In this document: positions 43,801 through 52,100 of the stretch, piece by piece
How positions within the stretch are numbered: position 1 is the stretch's first letter
How the letters are laid out: each line of letters begins with the position of its first letter
NCBI RefSeq assembly: GCF_003663825.1
Contig: NZ_RCCC01000001.1
Span: 566,501-630,500, forward strand
DNA: 64,000 nucleotides
Direction: 5' to 3'
Source of the DNA: Acidovorax sp. 106
GTDB taxonomy: Bacteria > Pseudomonadota > Gammaproteobacteria > Burkholderiales > Burkholderiaceae_C
The notes under the pieces: model-generated
What the model saw: only the letters and a program-made list of their open reading frames with translations
Databases searched by the model: none
Told to the model about the DNA's origin: nothing
Made by a program: the position numbers and the translations under genes

Positions 43801-44815
43801 ACACCTGCCCAACATTGCGCTGGCAGGCCCTACCGCATCGGGCAAAACCGCCGGGGCGCTGGCCCTGGCTGCCGTGCTGGGGCGGCGCATGCCGGTCGAA
43901 ATCATCAGCGTCGATTCAGCCCTGGTCTACCGGGGCATGGACATTGGCACCGCTAAGCCCACGGCGGCAGAGCGCGCCGCCGTGCCGCACCACCTCATCG
44001 ATATCCGCGACCCGCTGCAGGCCTACAGCGCTGCCGAGTTTGTGCAAGACGCCACGCGCCTCATCGCCGAGATCCGCGCACGCGGTGCCCTGCCCCTGCT
44101 GGTGGGCGGCACCATGCTGTACTTCAAGGCGCTGATCGACGGCATTGACGACATGCCCGCCGCCGACCCCGAGGTGCGCGCCCAGCTAGAAGCCCAGGCC
44201 CAGGCCATTGGCTGGCCTGGCATGCACGCCGAGCTGGCCAAGGTAGACCCCACCACCGCCGCCCGCCTGGCGCCGGGCGACAGCCAGCGCATCCAGCGTG
44301 CGCTGGAGGTGTGGCATGTGTCGGGCCAGCCACTGTCGAGCTTTCACACTACAAAAAAAGGAGCTGCCAGCGCAAGCGCAGCAGGCGCTACAGCCCTTTT
44401 TTCTTTAGAACCCGACCACCGTGCCTGGCTGCACGAGCGCATAGCCCAGCGGTTTGACGCCATGCTGGCCGCAGGCTTTATGGACGAGGTGCGCGGCCTG
44501 CGCGCACGCGGCGACCTGCATGCCGACCTGCCATCGATGCGCTGCGTGGGCTACCGGCAAGCGTGGGACGAGCTGGACTACCAGGCCCGCAAAGGCCCCG
44601 ACGCGCCGCTGAACATCGCCCACTTCCGCGAGCGCGGCATCGTTGCAACTCGCCAGCTGGCCAAGCGCCAGGTGACCTGGCTGCGCAGCATGCCCGAGCG
44701 CCACGCCATCGCCTGCGACCAGCCCACCGCCGTGGCCGCACTGGTGCAGGCCGTGCTGCAGCGGCTGGACCAGGCAGACAAGCCAGCCGCCGCATCCAAA
44801 GAAACCAGCGCCTGA
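43790..44815 (+). CDS. miaA: tRNA dimethylallyltransferase
   Basis: MiaA transfers a dimethylallyl group to A37 of tRNAs reading UNN codons. The 341-residue protein has the P-loop G-P-T-A-S-G-K-T at 13-20, [18 protein letters not shown] near 45, L-I-D-I-R-D-P near 72, V-G-G-T-M-L-Y-F near 105, and M-R-C-V-G-Y-R-Q near 250. The ATG at 43790 has GGAGA upstream and overlaps the end of the MFS gene by 11 bases; a TTG at 43775 is the alternative. A copy of the dispersed palindrome is inserted in frame near residues 188-207, in the loop before H-R-A-W-L-H-E-R-I. Confidence 0.95.
   Translation: MLPEHLPNIALAGPTASGKTAGALALAAVLGRRMPVEIISVDSALVYRGMDIGTAKPTAAERAAVPHHLIDIRDPLQAYSAAEFVQDATRLIAEIRARGALPLLVGGTMLYFKALIDGIDDMPAADPEVRAQLEAQAQAIGWPGMHAELAKVDPTTAARLAPGDSQRIQRALEVWHVSGQPLSSFHTTKKGAASASAAGATALFSLEPDHRAWLHERIAQRFDAMLAAGFMDEVRGLRARGDLHADLPSMRCVGYRQAWDELDYQARKGPDAPLNIAHFRERGIVATRQLAKRQVTWLRSMPERHAIACDQPTAVAALVQAVLQRLDQADKPAAASKETSA
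44350..44410 (+). repeat. Dispersed AGCGCT repeat, copy 7 (inside miaA)
   Basis: The pattern actacaaaaaaaggagctgc, cagcgcaagcgcagc, aggcgctacagcc, cttttttctttagaa keeps the repeat layout with A- and T-rich ends. It is in frame and encodes [20 protein letters not shown]. Confidence 0.85.
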
Positions 44816-44921
44816 GCGCAAAGCCCCAACGGCCCTTTATCCCCTTGGCCCAATCCCCTGTTGGCCCTTCTGCCCACCCCGCGACTGCCCACCCCGCACC
44901 AGCCCACCAGCCCACCCGTCC

Positions 44922-45611
44922 ATGCCCGCCCCCACGCTGAGCCCCACGCCCACCCTGTCCGTCCAGCACCTGGGCAAGCACTACGGCAGCACCGCGGTGT
45001 TTTCGCAGGTGGACTTCAGCGTGGCGCCTGGTGAGTTTGTGGCCATCGTGGGCGATTCGGGCGTGGGCAAATCCACCCTGCTCAACTGCCTGGCCGGGCT
45101 GGACCAGTGGGACCAGGGCGACATCACCTACACCGCCCAGGCTGGCACCAGCACCCGCTTGGCCGACCTGGACGACACCGCCCGCGCCCTGTGGCGCCGC
45201 GCCCATGTGGGCTTTGTGTTCCAGGCCTTCCACGTGCTGCCGCACCTGGACGTGGCGCAAAACGTGGCCCTGCCGCTGATGCTGCTGGGCCAGACAGACC
45301 CTGCGCGTGTTCAACGCATGCTCGATGCCGTGGGCCTGGGCACGCTGGGCAACCGCCTGCCCCAGCAACTGAGCGGCGGGCAACTGCAGCGCGTGGCCAT
45401 CGCCCGCGCCCTGGTGCACCGCCCCGGCCTGCTGCTGGCCGACGAGCCCACCGGCAACCTCGACCCCACCACGGCAGCTTTGGTCATGGACCTGCTGCTG
45501 GCCCAAACGCGCGAGCACGGCGCATCGCTGGTGCTGGTCACGCACTCTGACGCCGCCGCAGCCCGCGCCGACCGGGTGCTGCGGCTGACGGCCAGCGGCA
45601 TGGTGGGCTGA
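44922..45611 (+). CDS. ABC transporter ATP-binding protein (LolD/YbbA-like)
   Basis: The 229-residue protein is a complete ABC ATPase: Walker A G-D-S-G-V-G-K-S-T near residue 44, Q-loop F-V-F-Q-A-F-H near 100, signature L-S-G-G-Q-L-Q-R-V-A near 148, Walker B L-L-L-A-D-E-P-T-G-N-L-D near 168, and the His switch V-T-H-S near 204. It belongs to the MacB/LolD/FtsE-type group that pairs with FtsX-like permeases. The permease gene at 46142 follows on the same strand, but 530 bases of repeat-rich DNA lie between them, which is unusual for such a pair. It probably drives export or extraction of a lipid or envelope component. Confidence 0.92.
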   Translation: MPAPTLSPTPTLSVQHLGKHYGSTAVFSQVDFSVAPGEFVAIVGDSGVGKSTLLNCLAGLDQWDQGDITYTAQAGTSTRLADLDDTARALWRRAHVGFVFQAFHVLPHLDVAQNVALPLMLLGQTDPARVQRMLDAVGLGTLGNRLPQQLSGGQLQRVAIARALVHRPGLLLADEPTGNLDPTTAALVMDLLLAQTREHGASLVLVTHSDAAAARADRVLRLTASGMVG

Positions 45612-45638
45612 GCCCGCCTACGCGTTACGCCGCCTCGC

Positions 45639-46107
45639 GCAGCGCTTCGACAAGCTCAGCGTGAACGGTCGGGGGAAGGCGCACCCCAAAGCCCCGCCCC
45701 ACACGTTCAGACTGAGCCCGTCGAAGCCAGGGCACATCACCCCACCCGTTCGGGCTGGGCCCGCCATGGCACGGATCTCTTGGAACCCCAAATACCCGTT
45801 CGGGCTGAGCCCGTCGAAGCCGGGGCACGCCCACCCAGACCTCGTAGGTCGGGTTAGCCCGCAAGGGCGTAACCCGACGCCCACAGGGCACGCAGCGTTG
45901 ACGTCGGGTTACGCTGCGCTAACCCGACCTACACAGCTGAATCTACCCACGCGTCGCACAGTGCAGCGCTTCGACAAGCTCAGCGTAAACGGTTGGGGAA
46001 AGCACATGCCCCCCAGCCCCCCATCCACTGGGGCTGAGCCTGCGATGGCCTGGGCCGCTTTGAACCAGCACTTTGAACCAGCCCACCCGTTCGAGCCTGT
46101 CGAAGCC
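45639..46107. repeat. Repeat cluster between the ABC ATPase and permease genes
   Basis: The 530-base gap 45612-46141 holds no gene. It contains CGTTCGGGCTGAGC units at 45702-45727 (diverged), 45744-45770 (partial), 45794-45820 and 46085-46107 (shortened), inverted units gcttcgacaagctcagc at 45639-45668 and 45964-45992, and a different palindrome pair at 45843-45932. Parts of a longer composite unit, with gatggc and ctcttggaacc spacers, recur. The gap therefore looks like a hot spot where repeats accumulate, splitting an operon. Confidence 0.85.
45843..45932. repeat. TCGGGTTA palindrome pair
   Basis: The unit cgtaggtcgggttagcccg, then caagggcgtaacccgacg (45843-45879), is followed by acgtcgggttacgctgcgct, then aacccgacctaca (45901-45932). 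Each folds on itself through cgggtta/taacccg, and the two units are also inverted relative to each other through gtaggtcggg/cccgacctac. Confidence 0.85.
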
Positions 46108-46141
46108 AGGGCACACCCCACGCCAGCGGCACAATGCCCCC

Positions 46142-48820
46142 ATGCTCGCACTGCTTCGCACCTTCTCGTGGCAAGACCTGCGCCACCACCCTTGGCGCAG
46201 CGCCGCCGCCGTGGCTGCCGTCATGCTGGGCGTGGCGCTGGCGTTTGCCGTGCACGTCATCAACGCATCGGCGCTGGACGAGTTCTCGCAGGCCGTGCGC
46301 GCCGTCAACGGCCAGCCCGATCTGGAAGTGCGCGCCATGCAGGGCACGCTGGGCGAAGACCTGTTTGCCCAAATCGCCACCCACCCCGACGTGGCCCGCG
46401 CCAACCCGGTGCTGGAGGCCACAGCCATGGCCCGCCCTGCAGCCTCCACAGCATCCACAGCCCCCACCGAGGCACAAGCCCCCTCCAACGACGCCATCCC
46501 CCTGCGCCTGCTGGGGGCCGATGCCCTGCTGCTGCCCGCCATGGCCCCGGCCCTCATGCCCCGGCCGTGGGAAGGCGCGGCACGCGATGCACTCTTTGCC
46601 CCCGCCACGGTTTACCTCAACCCCGCCGCCCTGCAAGCGCTGGGCGTGCCGCCCGAAGGCACCCAGCCCCGCCCCACGCTGCAACTGCAAACCGGCCTGC
46701 AAACCCTGACCGTGCAAGTGGCAGGCACCGTGAGCGCCCCCGGCGCCCCACTGGCGGTGATGGACATTGGCGCTGCGCAAGACCTGCTGGGCCGCGTGGG
46801 CCAGCTCACCCGCATCGACCTGCAACTGCAGCCCGGCACCGACCGCAGCGCCTTCCAACAATCGCTGCAAGCCCTGCCCGGCTGGCCCGCGCAGGCCACG
46901 CTGGCCGAGCCGGGCGATGCGGCGCAGCGGGTGAGCAACCTCTCGCGCGCCTACCGTGTGAACCTGACGGTGCTGGCGCTGGTGGCGCTGTTCACCGGGG
47001 CGTTTTTGGTGTTCTCGGTGCTGGCCCTGAGCGTGGCGCAGCGCGGGCCGCAGTTTGCGCTGCTGGCCGTGCTGGGCGCCACCCCGCGCCAGCGACTGGC
47101 GCTGGTGCTGGCCGAATCGGCCCTGCTGGGCCTGGTGGGCAGCCTGGCCGGGCTGGCACTGGGCACGGCCCTGGCCAGCGCAGCGCTGCAGTTGCTGGGT
47201 GGCGACCTGGGCGGTGGCTACTTTGCCGGGGTGCAGCCCCGCTTGCAGTGGAGCTTGAGCGCCGCCCTGCTGTACGGCAGCCTGGGCGTGACCGCCGCCG
47301 TGGTGGGCGGCTGGTGGCCCGCCCGCGCCGCGCAAGCCCTGCCGCCTGCGCAAACCCTCAAAGGCATGGGCAGCGCCAGCGGGCGCGCCGGGCGGGGCTG
47401 GGTGGGTATGGTTTTGATAGCTGCCAGCGCTTTATTGGCGGCGCTTCCGCCCATTTTTGGCATTCCACTGGCGGCCTATGTAGCGATTGGCCTGCTGCTG
47501 GTGGGCGGCATTGCCCTGCTGCCCTGGGGCGTGGCCTGGCTGCTGCAGCGGCTGCAGCCCCTGGCCGTGCGCCACCCGCTGACCCTGCTGGCGCTGGAGC
47601 GTGCGCGCCGCATGCGCGGCACCGCCGCCATTGCCGTGGGCGGCGTGGTGGCCAGCCTGAGCCTGGCCGTGGCGCTGACGGTGATGGTGGCCAGCTTTCG
47701 CGGCTCGGTCATCCAGTGGCTGGACGCGGTGCTGCCATCGCCGCTGTACGTGCGCTCGGCACTGCAAGCCGCTGGCGGCGACGCTGCGCTGCTGCCCCCC
47801 GGCTTTGCCGAAGCGGTGGCCCGCCTGCCGGGTGTGGACAAGGTATCGCCCCTGCGCACCAGCCCCCTGCAACTGAGCGCCGCCCGCCCCGCCCTCACCG
47901 TGCTCAGCCGCCCCCTTGGCACCGACCCCGCCCAGGTGCTGCCCCTCACCGGCCCCGCTTTGCCCGTGCCCACCGGGCAAATCGGCGTGTATGTGAGCGA
48001 GGCGGTGGTGGACCTGTACGGCGTGCGCCCCGGCCAGGCGTGGCCCGAACTTTCCAAGGCTTTTATGCCTGTAGCGCCCGATCATCAAGCGCAGGCAGCT
48101 ACGTTTTTTATAGCAGGCGTGTGGCGCGACTATGTGCGCCAGACCGGGGCCATTACCCTCGACAGCGCCGCCTACCAGCACCTGACGGGCGACACCCGCA
48201 TCAGCGATCTGGCCCTGTGGCCTGCCGAGGGGGTGGACATGGCTGCACTGCAAGGCCACATCCGCAACGCGGCGCAGCAGGCCAGCGCGGCAGCACCAGC
48301 GGGCTCCAGCGACTCAGGTGCCGCCAACAGCAACGTGGATGGCAACCCGCCCCTGGTCGAATTTGTCTCCGCCCAATCCATCCGCGAACGCTCGCTGCAA
48401 ATTTTTGACCGCAGCTTCGCCGTCACCTACTGGCTGCAGGCCGTGGCCATTGGCATCGGCCTGTTCGGCGTGGCCGCCAGCTTCAGTGCCCAGGTGCTGG
48501 CCCGCCGCAAAGAGTTCGGCCTGCTCGCCCACCTGGGCCTCACCCGCCGCCAAATCCTGGCCGTGGTGGCAGGCGAAGGCGCGGCGTGGACGGGCATTGG
48601 CGCCATCGCTGGCGTGCTGCTGGGCCTGGCCGTTTCCGTAGTGCTGGTGCACGTGGTCAACCCGCAGAGTTTTCACTGGACGATGGAGATGAACATCCCC
48701 GCCCCGCGCTTGTGGGCGCTGTGTGCGGCGGTGGTGGTGTCGGGGACGGTGACTGCGTGGCTGGCTGGGCGAGCGGCGGCGGGGAGGGATGCGGTGATGG
48801 CGGTGAAGGAGGATTGGTAG
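46142..48820 (+). CDS. FtsX-like ABC transporter permease
   Basis: The 892-residue inner-membrane protein has an N-terminal helix (near residues 20-40), a periplasmic MacB-PCD-like region, an FtsX domain with three helices near 275-400 (L-L-A-V-L-G-A-T-P-R-Q-R-L is the coupling segment), a short pair of helices near 425-465, a second periplasmic region, and a second FtsX domain near 765-890 (L-L-A-H-L-G-L-T-R-R-Q-I-L). This two-FtsX layout is that of the LolC-like/YbbP exporters. With the ATPase at 44922 and the lipocalin-like gene at 52101 it probably forms an envelope export system. Two dispersed palindromes lie inside it in frame. Confidence 0.9.
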   Translation: MLALLRTFSWQDLRHHPWRSAAAVAAVMLGVALAFAVHVINASALDEFSQAVRAVNGQPDLEVRAMQGTLGEDLFAQIATHPDVARANPVLEATAMARPAASTASTAPTEAQAPSNDAIPLRLLGADALLLPAMAPALMPRPWEGAARDALFAPATVYLNPAALQALGVPPEGTQPRPTLQLQTGLQTLTVQVAGTVSAPGAPLAVMDIGAAQDLLGRVGQLTRIDLQLQPGTDRSAFQQSLQALPGWPAQATLAEPGDAAQRVSNLSRAYRVNLTVLALVALFTGAFLVFSVLALSVAQRGPQFALLAVLGATPRQRLALVLAESALLGLVGSLAGLALGTALASAALQLLGGDLGGGYFAGVQPRLQWSLSAALLYGSLGVTAAVVGGWWPARAAQALPPAQTLKGMGSASGRAGRGWVGMVLIAASALLAALPPIFGIPLAAYVAIGLLLVGGIALLPWGVAWLLQRLQPLAVRHPLTLLALERARRMRGTAAIAVGGVVASLSLAVALTVMVASFRGSVIQWLDAVLPSPLYVRSALQAAGGDAALLPPGFAEAVARLPGVDKVSPLRTSPLQLSAARPALTVLSRPLGTDPAQVLPLTGPALPVPTGQIGVYVSEAVVDLYGVRPGQAWPELSKAFMPVAPDHQAQAATFFIAGVWRDYVRQTGAITLDSAAYQHLTGDTRISDLALWPAEGVDMAALQGHIRNAAQQASAAAPAGSSDSGAANSNVDGNPPLVEFVSAQSIRERSLQIFDRSFAVTYWLQAVAIGIGLFGVAASFSAQVLARRKEFGLLAHLGLTRRQILAVVAGEGAAWTGIGAIAGVLLGLAVSVVLVHVVNPQSFHWTMEMNIPAPRLWALCAAVVVSGTVTAWLAGRAAAGRDAVMAVKEDW
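47411..47457 (+). repeat. Dispersed AGCGCT repeat, copy 8 (inside ABC permease)
   Basis: The segment gttttgatagctgccagcgc, then tttattggcggcgcttccgc and ccattttt, keeps the left arm well and the right arm poorly. It is in frame and encodes part of a membrane helix, V-L-I-A-A-S-A-L-L-A-A-L-P. Confidence 0.75.
48057..48115 (+). repeat. Dispersed AGCGCT repeat, copy 9 (inside ABC permease)
   Basis: The segment aaggcttttatgcctgtagc, gcccgatcatcaagcgcagg, cagctacgttttttatagca shows both arms and the AT-rich ends. It is in frame and encodes M-P-V-A-P-D-H-Q-A-Q-A-A-T-F-F-I-A in the second periplasmic region. Confidence 0.88.
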
Positions 48821-49015
48821 CACACGCTTTTCCCTTCCGGTTTCATACGAACCTTCCTATAACGCCCCCACAACCATGTCGAAAAAAGTTGGGGTCAATT
48901 TTTTGTAATCTATGCAGTGACACTCTGAATTCAAGTCAAGCCTCAAGCTCTTTTTGCTTTGGTATTGACGAGCATTTACATAAACTGTGCGCAATAACCA
49001 CCAGAGGAGAAAATT

Positions 49016-50734
49016 TTGGCAAGTATCAGTCAAGGCTCGACGGCATCCAAGGCTAGCAACGTGGATCCCAGAAAGGAAATGCTGACAGCTATCGATGGCG
49101 TGGCAAAACGTGGCGGTATCTCGAGAGATAAAGCCATCACTGCGTGGTACGCGTCGACGTTGCTAGGGATTGACGAAGACGAGGCAATTGACGCAGCCTC
49201 TGTCGATGGCTCGGAGGACAACGGCTGCGACTTTATCTATATCGATAATGACCAAGAAGTTGTATATGTTCTCCAAGGCTACGTTTCCGACCGAGCGGAT
49301 CGAAGCGCAGGAATCAAGAAGTGGAATGCGCTGGTTGCGGCAGTTACCAACATTAATGATCCAATCTCTTTCCAGCATGGCGGACGCCGAGATATATTTG
49401 ACCTTCTCACAGAAGTAGACATCTCGCATTATTCTCGAGTTTTTGGCCTTGTAACCCTAGCAGCAAAATCTGATCAAATTGCTAGACAACGTGAAGCAAC
49501 AGTGCGCGCAAGGACCTATGGGCCAGAGGCAACCTTTTTTTATGAATATCAAGAGTCGATTTATGACAAGTTTGTGATAGCTCGAGCGGCGGACCGTAAT
49601 GTCACAGAAGACGCAATTACATTCTCCGGCCCAGTCGCAGATATCAAGGGTGACTTCGGACAAGCCATTGTTGGTTCCGTAGCGGCATCTGAACTAGCCA
49701 GGCTACATGAAAAATACAACAATCAGTTATTTGAAGGAAATGTGCGCCTCTTTATCGGCGAACGAAAAGGCGGAATTAATGAGAAAATTGTCGAAACGGC
49801 AAATAATCGACCTGGTGACTTCTGGGCACTAAACAATGGAATTACCATAGTTGCCGACAGTTTCGAAAATGTTGGTGGCAACAAGTATCTAATACGACGA
49901 TTTTCGGTTGTAAACGGGTGCCAGACAACGGTTAGCTTGACACGAGCAATTGAAAAATCTCCAGATGCGGGCAAAGCACAAGTTCTCGCAAGAATAGTGG
50001 GCGCCAAAAAAGCTTTATTAACCGACATCGTCCGTTACAACAATACTCAGAATCCAGTAAAGCTAGCAGCAGTCCGCTTACTAGACCCCATTCAGGAGAG
50101 TCTGCGAAGCGCCTTTTCTACCATCGAATACGTTTATGCACCTAAACAGGAAGGTGCAAAAACTGCAAAAAGCGCCAAACGAATAGAGCTTGATCGCATC
50201 ACACAATATCTAGCTGCCATGTCAGAAGACACGGTTTTAGAGTCAGTAGCGAAGAAAGCCGAGCTTTTTGATCGCTCGTATAAAAACATATTTCCTCGCG
50301 GATTAAAACCTGAACGCGTAATGCTTGCATGGCTCCTAGCCCAAGAAATAGAAAATGAAAGAGCACAACTGCTTAATGCACAAGAGGGAGATTCCGATCC
50401 AATAATGAAAGCTATTCTCGGAATTCATGGAACGCCCTGGGGAATATACGTTGCAAATACACTAATCGAGAAATCAGGCTCTGACATGAGCAAGCTAACA
50501 TTAAAGAGAATGATCTCACCTGATTTCAATGCTGCGCTCAAAAAGTACGCAAAAAGAGCTATGGAGCTGTACTCAGAAATCGCTGTCAACATAGTGACCA
50601 CAGACGAGGCCGACTCTTCAACACGGAATGAATTACGAGCGAAGCCATTCTTGGAAAAGTTAAAAAGAAACCTCGCACTACGCATGGCGCGAATTGGAAC
50701 CTGGAAGTTGCCTAAGCTAAACTCTGTCGGCTAA
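49016..50734 (+). CDS. AIPR-family protein (putative abortive-infection phage resistance)
   Basis: The 572-residue protein has the AIPR core: L-F-E-G-N-V-R-L-F-I-G near residue 240, N-N-R-P-G-D-F-W-A-L-N-N-G-I-T-I-V near 262-278, V-V-N-G-C-Q-T-T at 298-305, and a D-I-V-R-Y-N-N-T-Q-N-P-V segment near 340. The N-terminal part (D72-F-I-Y-I-D, then Y-V-L-Q87-G-Y) resembles the nuclease-like fold found ahead of AIPR domains, but the usual Q-x-K reads Q-G-Y. It starts with TTG at 49016 behind a strong AGGAGA. Base and codon use are clearly AT-rich compared with every neighbour, a sign of horizontal transfer. It is a single gene with AT-rich flanks; defence function is inferred from the family. Confidence 0.85.
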   Translation: MASISQGSTASKASNVDPRKEMLTAIDGVAKRGGISRDKAITAWYASTLLGIDEDEAIDAASVDGSEDNGCDFIYIDNDQEVVYVLQGYVSDRADRSAGIKKWNALVAAVTNINDPISFQHGGRRDIFDLLTEVDISHYSRVFGLVTLAAKSDQIARQREATVRARTYGPEATFFYEYQESIYDKFVIARAADRNVTEDAITFSGPVADIKGDFGQAIVGSVAASELARLHEKYNNQLFEGNVRLFIGERKGGINEKIVETANNRPGDFWALNNGITIVADSFENVGGNKYLIRRFSVVNGCQTTVSLTRAIEKSPDAGKAQVLARIVGAKKALLTDIVRYNNTQNPVKLAAVRLLDPIQESLRSAFSTIEYVYAPKQEGAKTAKSAKRIELDRITQYLAAMSEDTVLESVAKKAELFDRSYKNIFPRGLKPERVMLAWLLAQEIENERAQLLNAQEGDSDPIMKAILGIHGTPWGIYVANTLIEKSGSDMSKLTLKRMISPDFNAALKKYAKRAMELYSEIAVNIVTTDEADSSTRNELRAKPFLEKLKRNLALRMARIGTWKLPKLNSVG

Positions 50735-51020
50735 ACATTAGCTTTTTTATTATTTATGACAGTGATCCCTCTGAAAAGTTAATGCAATATTTACTGAAAG
50801 GCTATTGACTACCTAAATTCGGTTTTGCTGCACAATGCAATCCTTTTCCAGCTTGACGTCTTTGGCGAAAGATTCTTCCATCCAATGTGAAGCAAGAATC
50901 TGTGCATATGCAGCACTGTTCAGCAAGGAATTTCATTTGCGCAGCAAAGCCCCTGAATTCTGTTAAAGACGGGCCTAGGCACTACAGCAGTTCGGCCCCA
51001 TTCTCTCGATAAGTTGTCAT
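50735..51020. other. AT-rich non-coding flank of the AIPR gene
   Basis: This 286-base stretch continues the AT-rich composition of the AIPR gene until roughly base 50960. No open frame, RNA gene or clear terminator is visible apart from a short T-rich run just after the stop. With the 195 bases upstream of the gene (48821-49015) it marks the likely extent of the acquired segment; I found no convincing flanking direct repeat. Confidence 0.5.
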
Positions 51021-52076
51021 ATGGAATCCCCCTCCCCCTGGCTCCACGAAGCCATCGCCCGCATCGAAGCCGACTACCAGCGCAGCGCCGATACCCACCT
51101 GATCCCGCTGCGCCTGCCTGCCTTTGCTGCGCACGGCATTGACCTGTACCTCAAGGACGAATCCACGCACCCGACGGGCAGCCTGAAGCATCGGCTGGCG
51201 CGGTCGCTGTTTTTGTATGCGCTGTGCAATGGCTGGCTGCATGAGGGCTCGACGGTGGTGGAGGCGTCGAGCGGCTCCACGGCAGTGAGCGAGGCCTACT
51301 TTGCGCGGCTGCTGGGCTTGCCGTTTGTGGCGGTGATGCCGCGCAGCACCTCGCCCGAGAAGATTGCGCAGATCGAGTTCCACGGTGGGCGCTGCCATCT
51401 GGTGGGCAGTGCGGGCCAGGTGTATGAGGAGGCCCGCGCCATTGCGGCGGAGACGGGCGGGCATTACATGGACCAGTTCACCTATGCCGAGCGGGCCACC
51501 GACTGGCGGGGCAACAACAACATTGCCGAGAGCATGTTCACCCAGATGGCGCGCGAGCGGCACCCGGTGCCGCGCTGGATTGTGGTGGGCGCAGGCACGG
51601 GCGGCACCAGCGCCACCATTGGCCGTTATGTGCGCTACCAGCGGCACGCCACGCAGGTGTGCGTGGCCGACCCGGCGGGCTCGGTGTTCAGCGCCTACCA
51701 CCGCACGGGCGATGCCAGCCTGACGGCCCCGGGCTCGCGCATCGAGGGCATTGGCCGCCCCCGGGTGGAGCCCAGCTTTATCCGCACGCTGGTAGACCGC
51801 ATGGTGGATGTGGCGGATGTGGATTCGGTGGCAGCGATGCGAGTGCTGTCGCAACTGCTGGGGCGGCGCGTGGGGCCATCCACCGGCACCAACTTTGTGG
51901 CGATGCTGACGCTGGCGCATGAGATGCGTGAGCGGGGCGAGAGCGGCTCGATCTTGTCGTTGCTGTGCGATGCGGGGGAGCGGTATTTGCCCACGTACTA
52001 CAACGGCGACTGGGTGTCTGCCACCATGGGTGACTGCACCGAGGCGCAGGCGCGCATTGCGGCGCTGCTGGATTGA
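51021..52076 (+). CDS. PLP-dependent L-cysteine desulfhydrase, Cds1-like (cysteine synthase family)
   Basis: The 351-residue protein is a fold-type II PLP enzyme of the cysteine synthase family. The PLP Lys56 lies in T-G-S-L-K-H-R, the substrate loop in [11 protein letters not shown] near residue 78, and the phosphate-binding loop in [10 protein letters not shown] near 190. The [13 protein letters not shown] segment and the C-terminal G-P-S-T-G-T-N-F are those of Cds1-type enzymes, which release sulfide from cysteine, rather than of CysK/CysM. The lipocalin-like gene starts 24 bases downstream, so they are probably co-transcribed. GC content is back to that of the chromosome. Confidence 0.87.
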   Translation: MESPSPWLHEAIARIEADYQRSADTHLIPLRLPAFAAHGIDLYLKDESTHPTGSLKHRLARSLFLYALCNGWLHEGSTVVEASSGSTAVSEAYFARLLGLPFVAVMPRSTSPEKIAQIEFHGGRCHLVGSAGQVYEEARAIAAETGGHYMDQFTYAERATDWRGNNNIAESMFTQMARERHPVPRWIVVGAGTGGTSATIGRYVRYQRHATQVCVADPAGSVFSAYHRTGDASLTAPGSRIEGIGRPRVEPSFIRTLVDRMVDVADVDSVAAMRVLSQLLGRRVGPSTGTNFVAMLTLAHEMRERGESGSILSLLCDAGERYLPTYYNGDWVSATMGDCTEAQARIAALLD

Positions 52077-52100
52077 TCGGCACAACGGCGGACGAATCTG

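Noticed and set aside
41302..46107. CRISPR array suggested by repeated CGTTCGGGCTGAGC units
   Set aside because: Units are irregularly spaced, occur in both orientations, are interrupted by genes, and have no uniform spacers or cas genes.
45661..48408. Plus-strand 915-codon open frame overlapping the ABC permease
   Set aside because: The competing frame gives a permease with clear FtsX domains, while this one is Arg/Pro/Ala-rich and runs through the repeat cluster.
48821..49015. Attachment-site or insertion-sequence ends flanking the AT-rich AIPR segment
   Set aside because: I compared the edges near 48840 and 50990 and saw no convincing direct or inverted repeat, so I do not claim a specific mobile element.
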